DNA of 64,000 nt from Capnocytophaga sp. oral taxon 863 str. F0517 (GCF_000466425.1 NZ_KE992117.1:29802-93801), one strand, 5' to 3'; shown: positions 53,595-63,093, counted from the first letter of the stretch. The notes: generated by a model from the letters alone, not told the origin. Made by a program: numbers and translations.

Positions 53595-53661
53595 TAGCTT
53601 ATTTAATCGCCCCATTTTTTATTCTTGGGGGCAGTTCGAACAAATTTATTTTTCTATCCTT

Positions 53662-54507
53662 ATGGAACAAAAAGATTTTCATTTGACTGATTTTCAGTCT
53701 ATTTTAGAGAAGTTTATCGACAAAATTATCTCTTTTGTCCCCAGCCTAATAGGGGCTATCATTGTTTTATTCATCGGAGTATGGGTAAGTCGCTTCATCC
53801 GAAAGTTCGTCAAACGCCTTATGGTAGCCCGTTCGGTGGATGTGACCATTCAGAACTTCGTCAATGATCTGCTGCGCTGGATACTCTATATTATACTCTT
53901 TCTAACTGTTATCCAAAAAGTTGGGGTGCCTGTTTCTTCCTTCTTAGGAGCCTTAGCTGCGGCGGGTGTAGCGATTGGCTTGGCCTTACAAGGATCACTA
54001 TCCAACTTTGCTGGTGGCATTATGCTCCTCATTCTCAAGCCCTTTCGTATAGGCGATTCTATCGAGGCCAAAGGACATATAGGTACGGTAGAGCGCATCG
54101 GGATGTTCTATACCACCCTTATCAAGTTCGGTAACGAACGGGTGATTATCCCCAATGGCCCTTTGTTTTCGGACAATGTAATCAACTATTCTCAAACCCC
54201 TACCCGTCGTGACAATATTATTGTTGGGATCAGCTATGGTTCGGATCTCAAAAAAGCGAAGGATATTCTCTATTCACTAATCAAAAGTTGCCCCACTGCC
54301 CTTGATGACCCTGCTCCGGTGGTTTATGTAAATGAATTAGCGGATAATTCTGTAAACTTCACCCTAAGGGTATGGTCTAAAACAGAACACTACTGGGACA
54401 CACACTTCTATCTATTAGAACAAATAAAATTAACCTTCGACAAGGAAGGTATCGAAATTCCTTTCCCTCAGCGAGATGTACATATCATTTCACAAAAGAA
54501 CGTTTAA
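53662..54507 (+). CDS. MscS-type mechanosensitive ion channel
   Basis: A 281-residue channel of small-conductance MscS size. Helices TM1 and TM2 span about 20-100. TM3 is Gly/Ala-rich (GALAAAGVAIGLALQGSLSNFAGG near 103-126), which lines the pore, and the cytosolic beta domain follows with PFRIGDSIEAKGHIGTVERIG. It opens on membrane tension after hypo-osmotic shock. The frame extends upstream to ATG 53569 but passes through a promoter motif, so 53662 (MEQKDFHL) is chosen. galE follows after 19 bases. Confidence 0.9.
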   Translation: MEQKDFHLTDFQSILEKFIDKIISFVPSLIGAIIVLFIGVWVSRFIRKFVKRLMVARSVDVTIQNFVNDLLRWILYIILFLTVIQKVGVPVSSFLGALAAAGVAIGLALQGSLSNFAGGIMLLILKPFRIGDSIEAKGHIGTVERIGMFYTTLIKFGNERVIIPNGPLFSDNVINYSQTPTRRDNIIVGISYGSDLKKAKDILYSLIKSCPTALDDPAPVVYVNELADNSVNFTLRVWSKTEHYWDTHFYLLEQIKLTFDKEGIEIPFPQRDVHIISQKNV

Positions 54508-54526
54508 ATACTAAACAAACAAGAAT

Positions 54527-55549
54527 ATGGCAACCATTTTAGTAACCGGTGGACTGGGCTTTATTGGCTCTCACACCGCCGTTGTACTCCTACAAGCGGG
54601 TCATGAAGTAATCATCATAGACAACCTCTCCAATGCGTCTATCGAAGTTAAGGATAGAATTGCTCAAATCACCGGAAAAGCGCCTATTTTCGAGCAATTA
54701 GACCTTAGAGAAAAGGATAAAGTGCAAGATTTCTTTGCTCGTTATCCTAAAATTGATGGGGTGATCCACTTTGCTGCCTCTAAGGCGGTAGGAGAAAGCG
54801 TGGAAAAACCCCTTTTATACTACGAAAATAACATTGCTTCCCTGATCTATATCCTTCAGGAGCTTCAGAAAAGAGAGAATACTGCCTTTATCTTCAGTTC
54901 TTCTTGCACTGTATATGGGCAGGCCGATAAGCTCCCCGTAACTGAAGATGCTCCTTTCAAGCAGGCCGAATGCCCTTATGGCAATACCAAGCAAGTCAAC
55001 GAGGAGATTATCCGTGATACCTGTGCCGTTGTGCCTGGCATCAAAGCCATTTCCTTGCGTTACTTCAATCCTATTGGAGCCCATGCCTCTGCCCTTATTG
55101 GAGAGTTGCCCAATGGAGTACCCCAAAACCTGATTCCTTATATCACCCAAACGGCTATCGGCCTAAGAGAATCCCTCTCTGTATATGGAGACGACTACCC
55201 TACCCCGGATGGAACTTGCATCCGCGACTATATCCATGTGGTAGATTTGGCCGAAGCACACTTGGCTGCCCTTGAGTACATCCTCGAAGGGAAGATACAA
55301 GGCAACTATGAAGTGTTCAATGTAGGTACCGGTAAGGGAAGTTCCGTTTTGGAAGTTATTAAGGCCTTTGAAAAGGTAAGAGGGCAGTCCCTTCCTTATA
55401 AGATTGTAGGCCGCCGTGCCGGAGATGTCATCGCTGCCTATGCCGATACGCATAAGGTCAATGAAGTATTGGGCTGGAAGGCTAAGCATTCTCTTGAGGA
55501 TGCATTGCTTTCGGCTTGGAATTGGGAGCAGAAACTAAGAGCGAAATAA
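54527..55549 (+). CDS. galE: UDP-glucose 4-epimerase
   Basis: A 340-residue short-chain dehydrogenase/reductase-type epimerase that interconverts UDP-glucose and UDP-galactose (or N-acetyl forms) through a bound NAD. The GGLGFIGSH dinucleotide motif is near residue 7, the catalytic serine in SSSCTVYG near 124, and the YxxxK pair in YGNTK near 149-153. The NPIGAHASALIGE segment near 184 is typical of GalE. It supplies sugar nucleotides for envelope glycans and lies among envelope genes. Confidence 0.93.
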   Translation: MATILVTGGLGFIGSHTAVVLLQAGHEVIIIDNLSNASIEVKDRIAQITGKAPIFEQLDLREKDKVQDFFARYPKIDGVIHFAASKAVGESVEKPLLYYENNIASLIYILQELQKRENTAFIFSSSCTVYGQADKLPVTEDAPFKQAECPYGNTKQVNEEIIRDTCAVVPGIKAISLRYFNPIGAHASALIGELPNGVPQNLIPYITQTAIGLRESLSVYGDDYPTPDGTCIRDYIHVVDLAEAHLAALEYILEGKIQGNYEVFNVGTGKGSSVLEVIKAFEKVRGQSLPYKIVGRRAGDVIAAYADTHKVNEVLGWKAKHSLEDALLSAWNWEQKLRAK

Positions 55550-55567
55550 TCTTAATTTTTTTATCCT

Positions 55568-56212
55568 ATGAAAATAAATAAACTCCTCTCGCTAATGGCG
55601 CTCTCCTTCTCTGGACTCGCCTTAGCGCAAGAGAAATCCCTCTCCACCCTTGTCAATGAGAAGGATGCCTTCTTGGTCGATGTACGTTCTGAAAAAGAAT
55701 TTGACGAAGGAAGTGCCGCACATGCCGTAAATATTCCTTTGGAAAAAATAGAGAAGGAACTGGCTCAATTCCAAGGAAAGAAGAATATCATCCTCTTCTG
55801 TAGGAGTGGCAAACGCTCTGAAGCGGCTAGGAAACTCCTTGCAAAGTACAACATTCAGGCTGTCAATGGAAAAGGAGTTGCTTTCCTCAAGACCTTACAA
55901 AAGGAAAACCTCATGGATAGGCTTACCTATCGCACTGATAAGCATGATGCCTTAGTAATCAAAAGTGGTGACGGTATCAAGCAAGTAGCCGTCGCTTTAG
56001 GCAAGGGTGCTGTCCTTAGAAAGCATACTACCGATGTTCCTGCTTTCCTTGTGATGGTCAAAGGAGAAGTACGCTTTTTAATCAATGGAGAAGAAGTACT
56101 ACTAAAGGCCTTGGACACCTATAATATCCCTGCCAATGTAGAGCATGAGCTTATAGGAGTGGAGGATGAAAACCTTTTTATACTCACCAAATCAAAGTAT
56201 TTTCAAGAGTAA
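55568..56212 (+). CDS. Exported rhodanese-cupin fusion protein
   Basis: A 214-residue protein with a cleavable signal peptide (about 1-20, SGLALAQ). A rhodanese domain follows (about 22-115) with active-site loop CRSGKRS (C78), the size of a phosphate- or sulfane-sulfur-binding loop. A cupin-like beta domain comes after it (about 125-212; VMVKGEVRFLINGEEV and NIPANVEHELIGV). The domain order suggests a periplasmic sulfur or redox role with a small-molecule-binding sensor or enzyme part; this is inference. It is 18 bases after galE. A terminator follows directly. Confidence 0.82.
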   Translation: MKINKLLSLMALSFSGLALAQEKSLSTLVNEKDAFLVDVRSEKEFDEGSAAHAVNIPLEKIEKELAQFQGKKNIILFCRSGKRSEAARKLLAKYNIQAVNGKGVAFLKTLQKENLMDRLTYRTDKHDALVIKSGDGIKQVAVALGKGAVLRKHTTDVPAFLVMVKGEVRFLINGEEVLLKALDTYNIPANVEHELIGVEDENLFILTKSKYFQE

Positions 56213-56214
56213 AC

Positions 56215-56243
56215 AAAAAAGCTGCCCGTGGGCAGCTTTTTTT
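56215..56243. terminator. Bidirectional terminator
   Basis: The stem AAAAAAGCTGCC/GGCAGCTTTTTT with loop CGTG has A/T tracts on both sides. It serves the rhodanese-cupin gene and the convergent TPR gene, whose stop codon it touches. Confidence 0.93.
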
Positions 56244-56757
56244 ATATTCTTTTGAGTTGTTCTTGCATCATTCTGATTTGATCCTTGAGCATATTCTGTT
56301 TATCTAACTTTTTAGCTTGGGTGAGGTACTCTTGGGCTTCTCGTTTACGTCTTTTTTGTAGGGCTATTCCTGCTAAACTCAATCTGGCCATAGCCTCATC
56401 ATAGCTCATATTCAATCCATATTTGAGTGCTGTCTTGAAGTATTTCTCTGCCTGAGTAAGATTGGTCTGAGAAGAGATAATTCCATATAAGTAATTGTAA
56501 TAGCCTCTTTGCCTAGGAATAAGAGCTGTTTCAGGATTTTTGATACGATCAAGCCATTTTTTTGTCCCTGCCATATCCTGCTTACGCAGCCTCAAGAAAG
56601 CTAAAAGCAAAAATTCATTTCTAAAGAAAAATAATACAGGAACGCCCGCAAGTAGTATGAGAAATATTCCATTACCTATATTTCCCAAGGTAAATTGATA
56701 AATAGCATAGCCGAAGATCAGCACTGCTAACGCTATTTTTATGTATCTGTGAAACAT
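56242..56757 (-). CDS. TPR-type membrane protein
   Basis: A 171-residue protein with two N-terminal membrane helices (about 5-22 and 27-45). A cytoplasmic helical domain of about 125 residues then resembles tetratricopeptide repeats (YLYGIISSQTNLTQAEKYFKTAL, then EAMARLSLAGIALQKRRKREA). TPR domains bind partner proteins. I do not recognise a named family. It lies just downstream of tRNA-Pro on the same strand, 28 bases away, and could be read through from it. Confidence 0.78.
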   Translation of the reverse strand: MFHRYIKIALAVLIFGYAIYQFTLGNIGNGIFLILLAGVPVLFFFRNEFLLLAFLRLRKQDMAGTKKWLDRIKNPETALIPRQRGYYNYLYGIISSQTNLTQAEKYFKTALKYGLNMSYDEAMARLSLAGIALQKRRKREAQEYLTQAKKLDKQNMLKDQIRMMQEQLKRI

Positions 56758-56785
56758 TCTTTTATAAAGTAGATTAAAAAAATAG

Positions 56786-56858
56786 TCGGGATGACTGGAC
56801 TCGAACCAGCGACCTCACGCACCCCATACGTGAACGCTACCAACTGCGCTACATCCCG
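56786..56858 (-). tRNA. tRNA-Pro (GGG)
   Basis: A 73-base cloverleaf on the minus strand. The acceptor CGGGATG pairs with CATCCCG, the anticodon loop ATGGGGT reads GGG, and the T loop TTCGAGT lies in stem CTGG/CCAG. The discriminator is A; CCA is not encoded. Confidence 0.95.
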
Positions 56859-56882
56859 AACAAAATTTCATTTTTGCGAGTG

Positions 56883-56913
56883 CAAAGATACATCTTTTTT
56901 TTAAAACAAACAA
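56883..56913 (-). promoter_or_regulatory. Promoter of tRNA-Pro
   Basis: On the minus strand, TTG (56911-56913), 20 bases, TATCTTTG (56883-56890), about 25 bases before the tRNA. Confidence 0.65.
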
Positions 56914-56957
56914 ACTTTTTTTATAATAACTAATGACTTATATTAGTAACTAATGAA

Positions 56958-56994
56958 AAATGACAAGTGCTTGATTATAAAGCACTTGTCATTT
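56958..56994 (-). terminator. Hairpin after glyA
   Basis: A perfect 15-bp stem (56958-56972 with 56980-56994) built on TGACAAGTGC. On the minus strand it is followed by TT and an AT-rich tail. It contains the GACAAGTG repeat unit also seen at the end of bioD. Confidence 0.7.
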
Positions 56995-57005
56995 ATCTCT
57001 TGTCA

Positions 57006-58280
57006 TTAGTAATTAAAGAGTGGTCGCTCTTTCATGAATTGGTTTACTTTTTGGGCAACCGCTTCCAAGAGTTTTTCGTCTTTGGCATTATTAATAACTT
57101 CATCTATATAGCCGGCTACCACTTCCATATCAGCTTCTTTAAGGCCTCGTGTGGTAACAGCCGCTGTACCCAAGCGGATACCGCTGGTTACAAATGGACT
57201 CTTGTCATCGAAAGGTACCATATTTTTATTGGCTGTAATATCGGCTTTCACAAGAGCGGTTTCGGCTTCCTTACCGCTGATGTTTTTGTTTCTAAGGTCA
57301 ATAAGCATCAAGTGATTATCGGTACCACCTGAAACAATGTTGTAGCCTTTTTCTACTAAGAGTTGTGCTAACTTCTTAGCATTCTTCTGTACCTGAATAG
57401 CATAGTGCAAGAACTCATCAGAGAGGGCTTCTCCAAAAGATACGGCTTTGGCTGCTATCACATGTTCCAAAGGCCCTCCTTGGTTTCCTGGGAATACAGA
57501 AAGGTCGATAAGGGAAGACATGGAGCGAATTTCCCCCTTAGGAGTCTTCAGACCGAAAGGATTTTCGAAATCCTTCCCCATCATAATCATCCCCCCTCTT
57601 GGCCCACGAAGGGTCTTATGTGTGGTGGTAGTTACAAAATGGCAATGAGGAATAGGATCATTGAGCAATCCCTTAGCAATAAGTCCCGCAGGGTGCGCGA
57701 TATCGGCCATAAGGAAAGCCCCTACACTGTCGGCTATCTCTCTAAAACGCTTGAAGTCGATATTTCTTGAATAAGCAGAATAACCTGCTACAATCATTTT
57801 AGGTTTTTCTTTTTGAGCTATTTCCGCTATCTTGTCATAGTTTAGAAGACCTGTTTCTTTCTCTACACCATAGAATATAGGTTGGTATAGCTTTCCAGAG
57901 AAGTTTACAGAAGCTCCATGGGTAAGGTGTCCCCCATGAGAGAGGTCAAAACCTAATATTTTATCCCCAGGGGCAAGGGTAGCCGCATATACAGAAGCAT
58001 TGGCCTGCGAACCACTATGGGGTTGTACATTCACATATTCAGCACCGAAAAGGGCTTTGGCTCTATCTATAGCCAATTGTTCTACCTGATCTACGATTTG
58101 GCAACCTCCATAATAGCGCTTACCTGGGTAGCCTTCGGCATACTTATTAGTAAGTACGGAACCGGCAGCCTCCATCACCTCGGGGCTTACGAAGTTCTCT
58201 GAGGCGATCAGTTCTATTCCTCTGAGCTGTCTTTCTTTTTCTTGTTGGATAAGATCAAAAATTTGTTGGTCTCTCTTCAT
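57006..58280 (-). CDS. glyA: Serine hydroxymethyltransferase
   Basis: A 424-residue pyridoxal-phosphate enzyme that converts serine and THF to glycine and methylene-THF, the main one-carbon source. [14 protein letters not shown] near residue 24, [14 protein letters not shown] near 86 and the lysine motif [13 protein letters not shown] near 220-232 are present, as is [14 protein letters not shown] near 365. It links serC/serA to folD and purH in this window. Promoter motif TATATTTG is at 58304-58311. Confidence 0.96.
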   Translation of the reverse strand: MKRDQQIFDLIQQEKERQLRGIELIASENFVSPEVMEAAGSVLTNKYAEGYPGKRYYGGCQIVDQVEQLAIDRAKALFGAEYVNVQPHSGSQANASVYAATLAPGDKILGFDLSHGGHLTHGASVNFSGKLYQPIFYGVEKETGLLNYDKIAEIAQKEKPKMIVAGYSAYSRNIDFKRFREIADSVGAFLMADIAHPAGLIAKGLLNDPIPHCHFVTTTTHKTLRGPRGGMIMMGKDFENPFGLKTPKGEIRSMSSLIDLSVFPGNQGGPLEHVIAAKAVSFGEALSDEFLHYAIQVQKNAKKLAQLLVEKGYNIVSGGTDNHLMLIDLRNKNISGKEAETALVKADITANKNMVPFDDKSPFVTSGIRLGTAAVTTRGLKEADMEVVAGYIDEVINNAKDEKLLEAVAQKVNQFMKERPLFNY

Positions 58281-58303
58281 GGAAAATAATGTTTTAAGTG
58301 GTG

Positions 58304-58311
58304 CAAATATA
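58304..58311 (-). promoter_or_regulatory. TAnnTTTG promoter of glyA
   Basis: TATATTTG on the minus strand, 24 bases before the glyA ATG. Confidence 0.65.
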
Positions 58312-58356
58312 ATTCTTTTTTTTCAATAAATTACCTTTTTGTACAAATTTATTTTC

Positions 58357-58917
58357 TCATCGTCTTATATATACCAGCTGGCCATCTTGCCACATCACCA
58401 GCTGAGAGGCTAAGGTAGGAGTCTGATTCTCTTGATGATAAGGCACTACCCAATCCACTGCTTGCTGCACCTTAGGATCTATTTGAGCAAAAGAGGTAGG
58501 ACTTGGCTGCCCACTTATATTGGCCGAGGTGGAGACAAGCGGTCGCCCGAAAGCCTCTATCAGCTGCTTACAAAAGTCATCCTGCACCACTCGAAAGGCG
58601 ATGGAATGATCCTCGGCCATCGGAAGATGCGGGTCATATACTTCCGTATAGATGACCGAAGTAGGGCGCTGCTGCTCGCCCAAGAAGGCTACTACTTCCG
58701 TTGGTACTTTCACATACTGTGCCAACATCTCATAAGAAGCTACCAAGAGGATAAAGCTCTTGGTAAGTGGCCTTTGCTTAATCTGCTGTATGCGCTCAAT
58801 GCCCTTTGGAGAATAGGCATCACAGCCCAAGCCCCATATCGTATCGGTTGGGTATAGGATTACTTTCTCCTGCTGAAGATAAGAAAGGGTTTTATCGATT
58901 ATTTCTTTTAGTTCCAT
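58357..58917 (-). CDS. Sua5/YrdC-type L-threonylcarbamoyladenylate synthase
   Basis: A 186-residue protein of the YrdC domain family, which makes threonylcarbamoyl-AMP from threonine, bicarbonate and ATP for the t6A modification of ANN-decoding tRNAs. The N-terminal VILYPTDTIWGLGCDAYS near residue 19, KRPLTKSFIL near 47 and RPLVSTSANISGQPSP near 129 are typical. Length suits the short (TsaC) form without the Sua5 C-domain. It has its own promoter motif at 58923-58930 and precedes glyA on the same strand. Confidence 0.9.
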   Translation of the reverse strand: MELKEIIDKTLSYLQQEKVILYPTDTIWGLGCDAYSPKGIERIQQIKQRPLTKSFILLVASYEMLAQYVKVPTEVVAFLGEQQRPTSVIYTEVYDPHLPMAEDHSIAFRVVQDDFCKQLIEAFGRPLVSTSANISGQPSPTSFAQIDPKVQQAVDWVVPYHQENQTPTLASQLVMWQDGQLVYIRR

Positions 58918-58922
58918 AGCCG

Positions 58923-58930
58923 CAAAGGTA
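58923..58930 (-). promoter_or_regulatory. TAnnTTTG promoter of the YrdC-type gene
   Basis: TACCTTTG on the minus strand, six bases before the ATG: a leaderless or very short leader transcript. Confidence 0.55.
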
Positions 58931-59016
58931 CGATTAATATACGAATTATACCCATCAGATTGGAAAATAATTTGATTTTTTATTAAGAAATCAGCCTTCG
59001 TCTCAAAAAAAAATAG

Positions 59017-59024
59017 TACATTTG
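59017..59024 (+). promoter_or_regulatory. TAnnTTTG promoter of the S8 protease
   Basis: TACATTTG overlaps a possible TTG start at 59022, which argues for a start at 59040 or 59049. Confidence 0.55.
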
Positions 59025-59039
59025 CGACGTTTTAAAAAA

Positions 59040-60686
59040 ATGCAATTTATGAATATTATCAAACCGATTTCCATGGGAGCCTTGGCCGGCCTATTGGTCG
59101 CTTGTGGAGGGACTTCCAAAATCGCCTCTTTGCCTTTGGAAACGCTCAAAGGAAAGACCATTCCTTCTCAAACAGAAAAAACAGAAAACCCATCTAAGGA
59201 AGCCCTCAAAGGATGGGCGCACCGCGACCTACTCACCACAGGCTATCCTGGTATATCCCTCGAAAAGGCTTACGAAGCTCTAAAGGGAAGAAAAGCCCGA
59301 ACTGTAATTGTAGGAGTGGTAGATTCCGGTGTAGATATCAATCACGAAGACCTCAAGCCTATTATCTGGACGAATCCTAAGGAAATCCCTGGTAACGGAA
59401 TCGATGATGACAAAAATGGTTATATAGATGATGTACATGGTTGGAACTTCTTGGGTGATATCAATCAAGAAAACTTAGAGTATGTGCGTATCCTTAAAAA
59501 AGGTAATACTAACGATCCTGACTATAAGCATGCCGAGAAAAAATACAACAAAGAATACCAAGAAGCCAATGAGAAAATAGAAACCTACTCCCAAATAAGA
59601 GATAGAATTGCTCAAAGCGATGCACTTATTCAAAAACAATTGGGTAAAAAGGAATATACTGAAGAGGACTTAGACCTGATAGATACTTCTTCTTCTCTCC
59701 AACTCGCTGGAGCTGTTCGCGGTATGAAATATCTACTAGGCAATGGCGTAAATATCAAAGAAACCATTGAGGAACTCTCCGAAGGGGTTAAGCACTATGA
59801 AGAACGTGTCAAATACGGTCTCAACAAGGAGTTCAACCCAAGAGCAGTCCTTAAGGACAATCCTGACGATATCAATGACAAGTTCTATGGGAACAACAAT
59901 GTCATAGGCCCCACTGCAGAAGGTGCCCTACACGGTACCCATGTGGCTGGTATCATCGCTGCTGTACGTCATAATAACATAGGTATGGATGGTGTGGCCG
60001 ATCATGTACGTATCATGCCTGTACGTACCGTACCCGATGGGGATGAGTATGACAAGGATGTCGCTCTTGCGCTGCGCTATGCCATCGACAATGGTGCTAA
60101 GGTAATTAATACTTCTTTCGGTAAAGAGTTCTCTCCGCATAAGCAGTGGGTATATGATGCCCTTAAGTATGCAGCCGAAAAGGATGTACTAATTGTCAAT
60201 GCTGCTGGTAATGATGCTAAAAATATAGATGTGCAACCTACCTTCCCTGATGACAATATCGACGGTAAGGAGTTCACCGATACGATGATTACCATCGGAG
60301 CACTCAACTATGAGTACAATGAGAACTTGGTGGCTTCTTTCTCTAACTATGGCAAGAACAATGTAGACTTGTTCTCCCCTGGGGTACAGATCTATGCTAC
60401 TGTCCCTGAAAACAAATACAAATTCTTGGATGGAACCTCCATGGCAGCACCTGAAGTAGCTGGTGTAGCCGCCCTTATCCGTGCTTACTTCCCCAATCTA
60501 AAAGCTCGTGAGGTAAAACAAATCCTTATGGAATCTGGCCTTACCCCTACCATATCGGAAGTTATTGTAGGAGGCCCTGATGAAGAACAAGAAGCCAAAC
60601 GCATGCTTTTCTCTGACCTTTGTAAGTCTGGAAAAATGGTCAATGCTTACAATGCCATCATTTTAGCTGCCCAACGCAGTAAATAA
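59040..60686 (+). CDS. S8 (subtilisin-like) lipoprotein peptidase
   Basis: A 548-residue serine protease with a lipobox LVAC (Cys22), so membrane-anchored outside the cytoplasm. The catalytic triad is complete: VVDSGVD (D95), GTHVAG (H301) and GTSMAAPEVAG (S467), numbered from ATG 59040. About 205 residues separate Asp and His, far more than in subtilisin; the insert (about 130-285) is charged and helical. ATG 59049 would also leave a good signal; the frame opens at TTG 59022 inside a promoter motif. No pro-domain is obvious. The substrate is unknown. Confidence 0.88.
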   Translation: MQFMNIIKPISMGALAGLLVACGGTSKIASLPLETLKGKTIPSQTEKTENPSKEALKGWAHRDLLTTGYPGISLEKAYEALKGRKARTVIVGVVDSGVDINHEDLKPIIWTNPKEIPGNGIDDDKNGYIDDVHGWNFLGDINQENLEYVRILKKGNTNDPDYKHAEKKYNKEYQEANEKIETYSQIRDRIAQSDALIQKQLGKKEYTEEDLDLIDTSSSLQLAGAVRGMKYLLGNGVNIKETIEELSEGVKHYEERVKYGLNKEFNPRAVLKDNPDDINDKFYGNNNVIGPTAEGALHGTHVAGIIAAVRHNNIGMDGVADHVRIMPVRTVPDGDEYDKDVALALRYAIDNGAKVINTSFGKEFSPHKQWVYDALKYAAEKDVLIVNAAGNDAKNIDVQPTFPDDNIDGKEFTDTMITIGALNYEYNENLVASFSNYGKNNVDLFSPGVQIYATVPENKYKFLDGTSMAAPEVAGVAALIRAYFPNLKAREVKQILMESGLTPTISEVIVGGPDEEQEAKRMLFSDLCKSGKMVNAYNAIILAAQRSK

Positions 60687-60705
60687 AGGGTTTGCTTGAA
60701 AATAT

Positions 60706-60740
60706 AAAATAGGGAAAGATGTAAAATCTTTCCCTATTTT
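60706..60740. terminator. Bidirectional terminator between the S8 protease and RSH genes
   Basis: A perfect 15-bp stem AAAATAGGGAAAGAT/ATCTTTCCCTATTTT with a 5-base loop, T-rich on both strands. Confidence 0.9.
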
Positions 60741-60766
60741 CATCTAAGTTATTCAGTCCTATACCG

Positions 60767-62971
60767 TTATTCTCTAAAAACCTTCTCTACCCCATTGAGC
60801 TTCTTAAGACTATCCAAAAGAGAGTTCAAGGCCTCAGTATTGGAAACCAAAAGGGTAATCTCTCCCTCAAAGATACCGCCCCTACTCATCAGTTGTAAAT
60901 TGTTCATTCCTATACCCTTGCGAGAAATATGATTGGTGATTTCAGCTGCCAAGCCTTTTCTATCTACTCCTATAATCTTAATATTGGTCTCATACTCCCT
61001 TTCGGTAGATTTGACCCACTTGGCAGGAATGATCCTATAGGCATAGTTGGAGAACATCGAAAGGGCATTGGGGCAATCCTTCTTATGTACCTTGATACTA
61101 CCCCCATTGACGGCTATATAGCCAAAGATATCGTCCCCTGGAATAGGCGTACAGCATTTGGAAAAACTATAATCCAAAACCTGTTCGTCTTTTCCAAAGA
61201 CAATCATATCATATTCATGAGCATCTTTGGGCTTTTCAGCTACTACATTAGGAGTTGGTTTCTTCCTAAAGAAATTAAAGAAAGAGGAAGCTGTACTTCT
61301 GCTGGCCACGAAGTTCTTGAGCATCTGGTTATTAATCTCTCCTGTGGCCATTTGGTAGAATACATCTTGACTGGTTCGGGTCTTGAAATAAGTAACCATA
61401 TCATTGGTCACCTTTTCATCTAAGTTTATCTTAAGCTGCTTGAGTTTTCGTCTAAGTATTTCCTTCCCCTCTTCGGCTATTTTTTTGCGATTCTCCTTCA
61501 GTGCACCTTTGATCTTGGCGATGGCCTTGGTGGTAGTAGCATAGTCCAGCCAGTTGGCATTAGGCATGGCGTTCTCAGCGGTAATGATCTCCACTTGTTC
61601 GCCACTTCGGAGCTTGTAGTTCAGCGGGACGAGCTTCCCATTGACTTTCGCCCCACGGGTGTGCATCCCCACTTGGGTATGGATGGTAAAGGCAAAATCC
61701 AAAGGTGTTGCCCCCTTGGGCAAGCTCTTGATTTCCCCATTGGGGGTGAAGACGAAGATCTCATCGGCATAGAGGTTCATCTTGAACTCCTGGACGAACT
61801 CCACTGCATTGGCTTCACTATCCTCCAAGACTTCTTGTAAGCGGTTGAGCCACTGCTCTATCCCTCGTTCGTTCTGCTGTCCATGTTTGTACTTAAAGTG
61901 AGCTGCATAGCCCTTCTCGGCGATCTCATGCATACGATCACTACGGATCTGAACCTCCACCCATTTGTTCTTAGGCCCTATGACAGTGATGTGCAAAGCC
62001 TCATAACCGGTACTTTTAGGCGAAGATAGCCAGTCCCTAAGTCGTGTAGGATTAGGACGATAGAAATCTGTTACTATAGAATAGATTTTCCAGGCCAAGA
62101 ATTTTTCATTCTCCTCCGTGCTTTTATAAATGACACGAATGGCAAACTTGTCATACACTTCCTCAAAAGGAATTTTCTTGGCTACCATTTTTTTATAAAT
62201 AGAATAGATGGACTTAGGCCGTCCCTTGATATAGTAATCTATCTTTTCCTTGTCCAAAGCCGTTCTTATTGTATTGGTGAACTCCTCTATATATTGAAGT
62301 TGTTCCTCCTTGGACTCTTCCATTTTGCTCAGAATAGCATAATACTGTTCGGGTTCGGTATATTTAAGCCCTAAGTCCTCCAGCTCAGTCTTGATATTGT
62401 ACAACCCGATACGGTGTGCTAAAGGGGCATAGATAAAGAGTGTCTCGGAGGCAATCTTCTGCTGCTTATAGGTAGGCATGGCATCCATGGTCTGCATATT
62501 GTGCAAGCGGTCGGCTATCTTGATAAGAATCACTCGAACATCATCGTTGAGCGTTAGGAGCATCTTACGGAAATTCTCTGCTTGCAAGGAAACATCGGTA
62601 TCACGACTGAGGTTGGATATCTTAGTGAGTCCTTTGACGATTTTAGCAATCACATCCCCAAAGTTTTGAGCAATCTCTTCGATGGTGATAGGGGTATCCT
62701 CCACCACATCGTGCAATAAGGCCGCTGCGATAGAAATGGCATCCAGACCTATATTGTAAGCTACAATCTTGGCCACTGCTATAGGGTGGTATATATAAGG
62801 CTCTCCACTCTTACGGCGCTGCTCCTTATGAGCATCCACAGCTACATCAAAAGCCTTGCGAATCAGCTTTTTATCCTCTTCGCTAAGGGTCTGGTAACTT
62901 TCTCGTAAGAGATCTTTGTATCTTCGGGCGATTTCTTTGCTTTCTTCGGGGGTATAGCATTCTGTTTCCAT
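60767..62971 (-). CDS. RelA/SpoT-family bifunctional (p)ppGpp synthase/hydrolase
   Basis: A 734-residue RSH protein. The hydrolase HD domain has H62 and HDVVEDT (H87, D88), so hydrolysis is likely active. The synthetase part has GRPKSIYSIYKK near 250, STGYEALH near 325 and EVQIRSDRMHE. The RLRD motif before it is basic, like RxKD of bifunctional enzymes rather than ExDD of RelA. A TGS domain (about 400-460; IFVFTPNGEIKSLPKGATPLDF) and a C-terminal ACT domain (about 660-734) follow. It probably sets both levels of the alarmone. Function and direction come from the family. Confidence 0.92.
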   Translation of the reverse strand: METECYTPEESKEIARRYKDLLRESYQTLSEEDKKLIRKAFDVAVDAHKEQRRKSGEPYIYHPIAVAKIVAYNIGLDAISIAAALLHDVVEDTPITIEEIAQNFGDVIAKIVKGLTKISNLSRDTDVSLQAENFRKMLLTLNDDVRVILIKIADRLHNMQTMDAMPTYKQQKIASETLFIYAPLAHRIGLYNIKTELEDLGLKYTEPEQYYAILSKMEESKEEQLQYIEEFTNTIRTALDKEKIDYYIKGRPKSIYSIYKKMVAKKIPFEEVYDKFAIRVIYKSTEENEKFLAWKIYSIVTDFYRPNPTRLRDWLSSPKSTGYEALHITVIGPKNKWVEVQIRSDRMHEIAEKGYAAHFKYKHGQQNERGIEQWLNRLQEVLEDSEANAVEFVQEFKMNLYADEIFVFTPNGEIKSLPKGATPLDFAFTIHTQVGMHTRGAKVNGKLVPLNYKLRSGEQVEIITAENAMPNANWLDYATTTKAIAKIKGALKENRKKIAEEGKEILRRKLKQLKINLDEKVTNDMVTYFKTRTSQDVFYQMATGEINNQMLKNFVASRSTASSFFNFFRKKPTPNVVAEKPKDAHEYDMIVFGKDEQVLDYSFSKCCTPIPGDDIFGYIAVNGGSIKVHKKDCPNALSMFSNYAYRIIPAKWVKSTEREYETNIKIIGVDRKGLAAEITNHISRKGIGMNNLQLMSRGGIFEGEITLLVSNTEALNSLLDSLKKLNGVEKVFRE

Positions 62972-63093
62972 AAAATTACATTTTCTAATGAAAGGCTATA
63001 TTACGTTTTTTTATTTGATTAAAAAAGTTTTTTAACTAAAAAATTCAATGATAATTACCAAAACTACTCTTTTCTTAGGAAAATTAAAAAAAT

